From positions 3,016,845-3,047,165 of the forward strand of contig BFEA01000015.1 in the NCBI GenBank assembly GCA_003427395.1: a DNA stretch of 30,321 nt, written 5' to 3'. Positions 27,171-30,321 of the stretch are shown here, piece after piece. Made by a program: the position numbers and the translations under genes. The notes below the pieces were generated by a model. It did no database searches. It was not told the origin of the DNA and saw nothing but the letters and a program-made list of their open reading frames with translations. Each line of letters starts with the position of its first letter. Position 1 is the stretch's first letter. The stretch is from Chara braunii (Eukaryota > Streptophyta > Charophyceae > Charales > Characeae).

Positions 27171-27489
27171 CTGTAGCGCTTGCTTTTCCTATCGTCGGTA
27201 GTTGGTGAAGTGCCCTGGGATGGCAGGCCGGCGACTGGTCGATCGGGCGGGGAGCACGGGGGGCATGAGGAACGGCAAGACCCGGCACGGACCGGTTGGT
27301 CGAAAGGGCAACCGGTCGGTGGGGTGCAATTACGCACGGTCGGACGTCTGAATCGCGGGAGTGGGGGCGGCAGCGGGCGCGGGGGAGCGGAAGCGGGAGC
27401 GAAGTTTCGTCATTGGCAGTGCGCTATCATGCATTGGGGCGCGTTGAATCGAAATCGGCGATCCGCTGTGGGTGGTTTCGGCCGGTGAG

Positions 27490-27558
27490 AGCCGAAGAGA
27501 AGGAAGGAGAAGGGAGGGGGAGGAGAAGAGGTGAGGGGAAGGAAGGGGAAGGAAGGGC
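27490..27558 (+). other. G-rich purine tract, near-quadruplex pattern
   Basis: The sequence is all purine over most of its length. It contains GGG-A-GGGGG, a 14-base spacer, then GGGG-AAGGAA-GGGG-AAGGAA-GGG. The last three runs have quadruplex-compatible loops; the first loop is too long, or the GGGGG run may be split. It lies upstream of the kinase gene on its coding strand. Confidence 0.5.
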
Positions 27559-27726
27559 TTTTGGCGTCATGTCCGTGTTTGCCTGAGTGTGTATTGTAGC
27601 GGCTGTTTGGGTAGCGTGTGTGTTAAAAAAAAATAAAAAAAATAAGAAGGCGCGTTAGAGCCGAACTGTCTGCTCATAGTGGTCATCAGCGCGGGTTGAG
27701 TGTCCTTTCGTTTCCGTTTAAGACTA

Positions 27727-28197
27727 TTAGCGATTAGCGATATCAGCCATGAGTCCCAGAGGGGAATTGCAAGGAGGGAGAGAAGGAAGGGGGGAGTGTT
27801 TGGAGGAGGGGCTCTGTCGGACTCGCCGGAGGTGGGCGGGGGAGAGAGGAACAGAGAAAGGAGGAGGAGGTAGGTGGTGTGTATCTGTCTGTGTGTGAAG
27901 GCAGCGTACTGCAGACGCATTGTGTCTGTAAAGACGTGAGCGATCGGGCTTGCTCTGATCGACAGATGGAGGTAGAAATAATGCCCTGCTTGTTTTCGAT
28001 GCGGATGCCCAGTTGTGCCACGTGGCGTTCCCAGAGGCGTAGGAATTTTTTTTGGCCGGCAACGACAGGCTTCTTCGACCTGGCCGCTGGTCGGCCGACG
28101 ACTCGCAGGCGGGCTCAATGTCGATGAAGATCTCGTCGTCATCAGTGTCTTCCACGTGGCGCTCTTTCTGTGATCGTTGTGTGTTCTCTCTGTTCAC
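27727..28197 (-). CDS. possible 156-aa ORF, doubtful
   Basis: This is an open frame on the minus strand. It begins with a polar, acidic N-terminus (RHVEDTDDDEIFIDIEPACESSADQ) and then becomes Ser/Pro-rich (PPPPFSVPLSPAHLRR). I recognise no domain. The acidic start is not obviously repeat-derived, but the second half is driven by a pyrimidine-rich strand, and a second minus-strand frame (27567-28142) overlaps it. It may be an unrelated exon or chance. Confidence 0.2.
   Translation of the reverse strand: MNRENTQRSQKERHVEDTDDDEIFIDIEPACESSADQRPGRRSLSLPAKKNSYASGNATWHNWASASKTSRALFLPPSVDQSKPDRSRLYRHNASAVRCLHTQTDTHHLPPPPFSVPLSPAHLRRVRQSPSSKHSPLPSLPPCNSPLGLMADIANR
28018..28025. promoter_or_regulatory. 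G-box CCACGTGG, distal
   Basis: A perfect palindromic G-box in the context TGCCACGTGGCG, about 1.13 kb before the kinase start codon. In land plants this core is bound by bZIP and bHLH factors, including ABA- and light-responsive ones; its use here is inference. Confidence 0.5.
28152..28159. promoter_or_regulatory. G-box CCACGTGG, proximal
   Basis: A second perfect G-box, TTCCACGTGGCGC, lies 134 bases from the first, with the same CCACGTGGCG core extension. Two identical palindromic sites this close are unlikely by chance. They may be regulatory sites, or both may lie in transcribed sequence of an unknown exon. Confidence 0.5.
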
Positions 28198-28272
28198 TTT
28201 CTACTATGTTCTTTCTGTGTTCTTTTGTGTACTTTCTGTGAACTTTCTGTGTTCTTTCTGTGTTCTTTCTCT
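28160..28272 (+). repeat. degenerate 11-12-bp TGTTCTTTCTG repeat
   Basis: TGTTCTTTCTG and close variants (TGTACTTTCTG, TGAACTTTCTG, TGTTCACTTTC) occur about eight times. The plus strand is T/C-rich. If transcribed it would be a pyrimidine-rich leader or an intron tract. Confidence 0.8.
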
Positions 28273-28292
28273 GGACTGAAGGTTCGATCTGC

Positions 28293-28454
28293 ATGGCGGA
28301 CGGATCTCCTCTCGTTGGTGCGCTGGTCCCTTGCTTTCGTCGCTATCCCTTTAGGAGGCAATCCCAACAGAGTAAGATCACGAGGGATGATGAGGACTTG
28401 TCGAGACGTAATCATTACGGATTGGCAATCATAGGAGAGGCTACCAGTGATTAA
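28293..28454 (+). CDS. small ORF (53 aa), possible upstream ORF
   Basis: This is an ATG-to-TAA frame with a good context (GCATGGCG). The product starts MADGSPLVGALVPCFRRYPF and ends GLAIIGEATSD. It does not come from a simple repeat, and no domain is recognised. It lies about 700 bases before the kinase start codon on the same strand, so it could be an upstream ORF in the leader, a first exon spliced elsewhere, or chance. Confidence 0.2.
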   Translation: MADGSPLVGALVPCFRRYPFRRQSQQSKITRDDEDLSRRNHYGLAIIGEATSD

Positions 28455-28629
28455 TTGGTATTATTAGTAATTAGTACTGATCTTTCGAATGGCATTGCTT
28501 GAATTTTCATTCAAAATGATTTTCAATTAAAATGATATATATATTGTATCCCATTCACCAGCGTCACGCCAGGCCAGAGGTGGCACTCTGAAATTGGGTG
28601 ACTGACGAACCAGGTCTGTCCACAAACAA

Positions 28630-28632
<3 letters not shown>

Positions 28633-28714
<82 letters not shown>

Positions 28715-28715
28715 N

Positions 28716-28758
<43 letters not shown>
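28633..28758 (+). repeat. (GA)n microsatellite with one N
   Basis: About 63 GA units with an unresolved base at 28715. The N suggests the assembler bridged the tract, so its true length is unknown. The long RERERE and SLSLSL frames across it are artefacts. Confidence 0.95.
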
Positions 28759-28760
<2 letters not shown>

Positions 28761-28962
28761 CGTTCGGCCGGTACCGGGTCCATACGTCCATTGAATGCAG
28801 GCAGACGGTGGAAATCAGACCTCGCTCCTGGTATAGCCATAATAGGCTTGGATTGCAGTTCCCTTGTCCAACCCTGGTGACCTGTTGTCGAACCGCGTTG
28901 TTAGGGGCTGGGGGTTGGGCGCGCGCGAGTGTTCGCGTTTTTGTGTGTCTGTGCGTGGTTGC

Positions 28963-28965
<3 letters not shown>

Positions 28966-29027
<62 letters not shown>
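28966..29027 (+). repeat. (GA)n microsatellite, gene-proximal
   Basis: About 30 GA units ending about 125 bases before the kinase start codon, preceded by GTGCGTGGTTGCAG, which could serve as a splice acceptor. If transcribed it would be in the 5' leader. GAGA tracts bind GAGA-binding proteins in plants; this is possible but not shown here. Confidence 0.9.
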
Positions 29028-29030
<3 letters not shown>

Positions 29031-29151
29031 TCGTGTGGGGTTGGGGAAGTGGAAGGCGGGAAGTGCGGGGGGGGGAATTGGAGGGATAGAGAGAGGGAGA
29101 GGCGGGGAGAGAGACGGTGAGGGGTAGGAAAGACGAGAGGAGGATAGAAAG

Positions 29152-30096
29152 ATGGTGGGTAAGGCGGTAGATTCAGGCCAGATGGCCGTTCGAGGGAAAG
29201 TATCGGCGGCCGAAGATCATTCGGTGGCCGCAGCGTCGTTGAGGGAAACCTTCTGTGACGCAGAGAAGGGAGGTGAATTTGACGAGGAGTGCGGGGCGAA
29301 AGGTGGTCGGGCTGCTTCGCTGGAGCATCAGCAGGGAGGAAGAGAAAGCGGTCTGGAATTCGGGGTGATGAAGGTAAGGGGGGGTGAGGAAGATTGTCGA
29401 AGTATGGGTAATGGAGCGGGGTTGGCGATGGGATCGACGACGGCGACGGCTTTGGAATCACCGGTAGGGAGGGGGGGAGGAGGAGGAGGAGAAGGAAGAG
29501 GATGCGCGGTAGCATCGGAACGGGAGAAATATTCTCCGGGCGAGCTCCAGCGGATGGCGTTCATGCCGCCAGAACGTTTTTCCGTGGGCTTGAGGTGTCC
29601 TTCAGGGTGTTCGGCGGAGAGAGACAGAGTGAAAATGGAACGGTTTTCTGGTCCTGATAGGCCGTGTGCTGCAAGCGATAGAGAGGCAGAGAGAATCAAA
29701 CACCAGAAGTTTTCTGGTCCAGACAAATTGGGCGGCGGGGGGGGACCCGCAGAGCGTCCTTTGAGATCACCGTGTGCAGCCAGCAGTAGATCGCCGTCGG
29801 TCGGGTCGAATTATTCATCAAGTAGTTTGCTGAGTGGGTCGGAGGCGTTGCAGCGAAGTCCATGGCAGCAGGAGAACATGAAGCATTGCTTGATTGATCC
29901 GAAGCAACTAGTGATCGGGGAGAAGTTTGCTTCCGGACCAAAAGCGGCGATGCACAGGGGAGTCTTTTGCAAGTTGGAAATGGCAATCAAAATGATCGCG
30001 ACGCCTGAGACGCCGGAGGAGGTTGATAAGCTGGAGCAAGCGTTCACGGAGGAGGTCACAATGTCTCTCCGCCTTCGACACCGAAACGTTATTCAA
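29152..30096 (+). CDS. Raf-like protein kinase, exon 1 (partial gene, 315 codons)
   Basis: The exon starts at an ATG in good context (AAGATGG); an in-frame TAG 27 bases upstream (29125-29127) makes it the first possible Met in this exon. Residues 1-245 are a Gly/Ser/Glu-rich, probably disordered region with two FSGPD repeats (RFSGPDR and KFSGPDK). The kinase N-lobe begins near residue 247: LVIGEKFASGPKAAMHRGVF is the Gly-rich loop in the relaxed form FASGxxxxxxRG of plant Raf-like MAPKKK/HT1-type kinases. MAIKMI holds the ATP-binding Lys (residue 280, codon 29989-29991), FTEEV the alpha-C Glu (about 301), and RLRHRNVIQ the RHxNV/II motif. Such kinases phosphorylate Ser/Thr (some also Tyr) in signalling. 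The exon ends in phase 0 at CAA|GTAAGT. The catalytic loop, DFG and the rest lie outside the window. Confidence 0.88.
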
Positions 30097-30105
30097 GTAA
30101 GTCTA

Positions 30106-30149
<44 letters not shown>

Positions 30150-30151
30150 TA

Positions 30152-30228
<77 letters not shown>

Positions 30229-30297
30229 GGTGAGAGAGGTGAGAGAGAGGTGTCTGTGAGAGAGAGGTGTGTGTGTGTGCGTGTGAGTGTGTGTGTG
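30097..30297 (+). other. intron 1 start, with consensus 5' splice donor
   Basis: GTAAGT at 30097-30102 is a perfect donor directly after RHRNVIQ, a place where the kinase family continues with F-VGAC-like sequence. Reading through instead gives VSLLVCVCVCV from the GT repeat, which is clearly not protein. The visible intron is nearly all (GT)n and (GA)n. No acceptor falls before the window end. Confidence 0.88.
30110..30219 (+). repeat. (GT)n(GA)n compound microsatellite in intron 1
   Basis: About 30 GT units, interrupted once (TCTATG), pass into about 23 GA units, followed by degenerate GA/GT mixtures up to 30297. It lies only 14 bases inside the intron. Confidence 0.93.
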
Positions 30298-30321
30298 CTG
30301 TCTCTTATACACATCTAGATG
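30298..30321. other. Nextera mate-pair junction adapter remnant (not genomic)
   Basis: The window ends with CTGTCTCTTATACACATCT (19 bases, the Tn5 transposase mosaic end used in Nextera libraries), followed by AGATG, the first bases of the inverted second mosaic end. The two together are the start of the 38-base mate-pair circularisation junction. The translated tails SLIHI (forward) and CIRDS/YKRQ (reverse) are typical artefacts of this adapter. It is a sequencing/assembly residue and marks an unreliable contig end. Confidence 0.97.

Noticed and set aside
28523-29120. Long frames through the (GA)n tracts, both strands
   Set aside because: Composition artefacts; one contains the unresolved N at 28715.
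29328-29986. Minus-strand frames opposite the kinase exon
   Set aside because: They are shadows of the GC-rich coding exon, whose plus-strand frame has clear kinase motifs.
30093-30314. Minus-strand frames beginning MCIRDS or MYKRQ
   Set aside because: These N-termini are translated adapter (mosaic end), not genomic coding sequence.
30097-30318. Extension of the kinase frame to 30318 (VCVCV..RERER..SLIHI)
   Set aside because: It follows a perfect splice donor, translates a microsatellite, and ends in adapter sequence.

Overview
The window reads as nuclear DNA of a plant-lineage eukaryote. It has an intron-bearing Raf-like protein kinase gene, a Ty3/gypsy LTR retrotransposon, relics of other transposons, hAT-type miniature elements, and many microsatellites and A/T tracts. 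A streptophyte alga such as Chara would fit the mix of plant-type kinase, long (GA)n arrays and dense transposon debris. That assignment is inference; nothing here proves it. There is no prokaryotic operon, rRNA gene, convincing tRNA gene or CRISPR array. Two single-base gaps (N) lie at 72 and in the (GA)n tract at 28715.

Layout. (1) 1-1037: non-coding left flank. (2) 1042-11954: one Ty3/gypsy element in minus orientation. It has very long LTRs (about 2.47 kb at 1042-3507 and about 3.05 kb at 8909-11954). Between them, reading on the minus strand, lie a remnant of gag, a zinc knuckle and aspartic protease, a linker, reverse transcriptase, RNase H, integrase and a GPY/F-type tail. The coding region is cut by stops and frameshifts, the integrase lacks its catalytic Glu, and the 5' LTR/gag border seems deleted, so the copy should be dead. 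One LTR carries a 41-bp minisatellite that the other lacks. (3) About 12-24 kb: AT-rich DNA with a LINE-type reverse transcriptase relic (about 12.85-13.06 kb), a 751-bp hAT-type MITE with a perfect 8-bp target duplication (14654-15404), a 150-bp tandem duplication (19.2-19.5 kb), a decayed GIY-YIG block with adjoining coding relics (19.8-22.1 kb), and a second inverted-repeat element (22793-23016) with a partial relative (about 23.3-23.5 kb). (4) 24-27 kb: pyrimidine-rich minisatellite-like DNA, paired direct repeats and two adjacent fold-back repeats. (5) 27-30.3 kb: GC-rich gene-proximal DNA with (GA)n tracts and two perfect G-boxes, leading into exon 1 of a Raf-like kinase (29152-30096). 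This exon ends at a consensus splice donor.

The last 24 bases are not genomic. They match the start of the Nextera mate-pair junction adapter, so anything joined beyond this end should be distrusted. The only host gene supported with confidence is the kinase; nearly everything else is mobile-element or repeat DNA. The best candidates for undescribed biology are the hairpin-ended hAT MITE family and the GIY-YIG-containing relic block.
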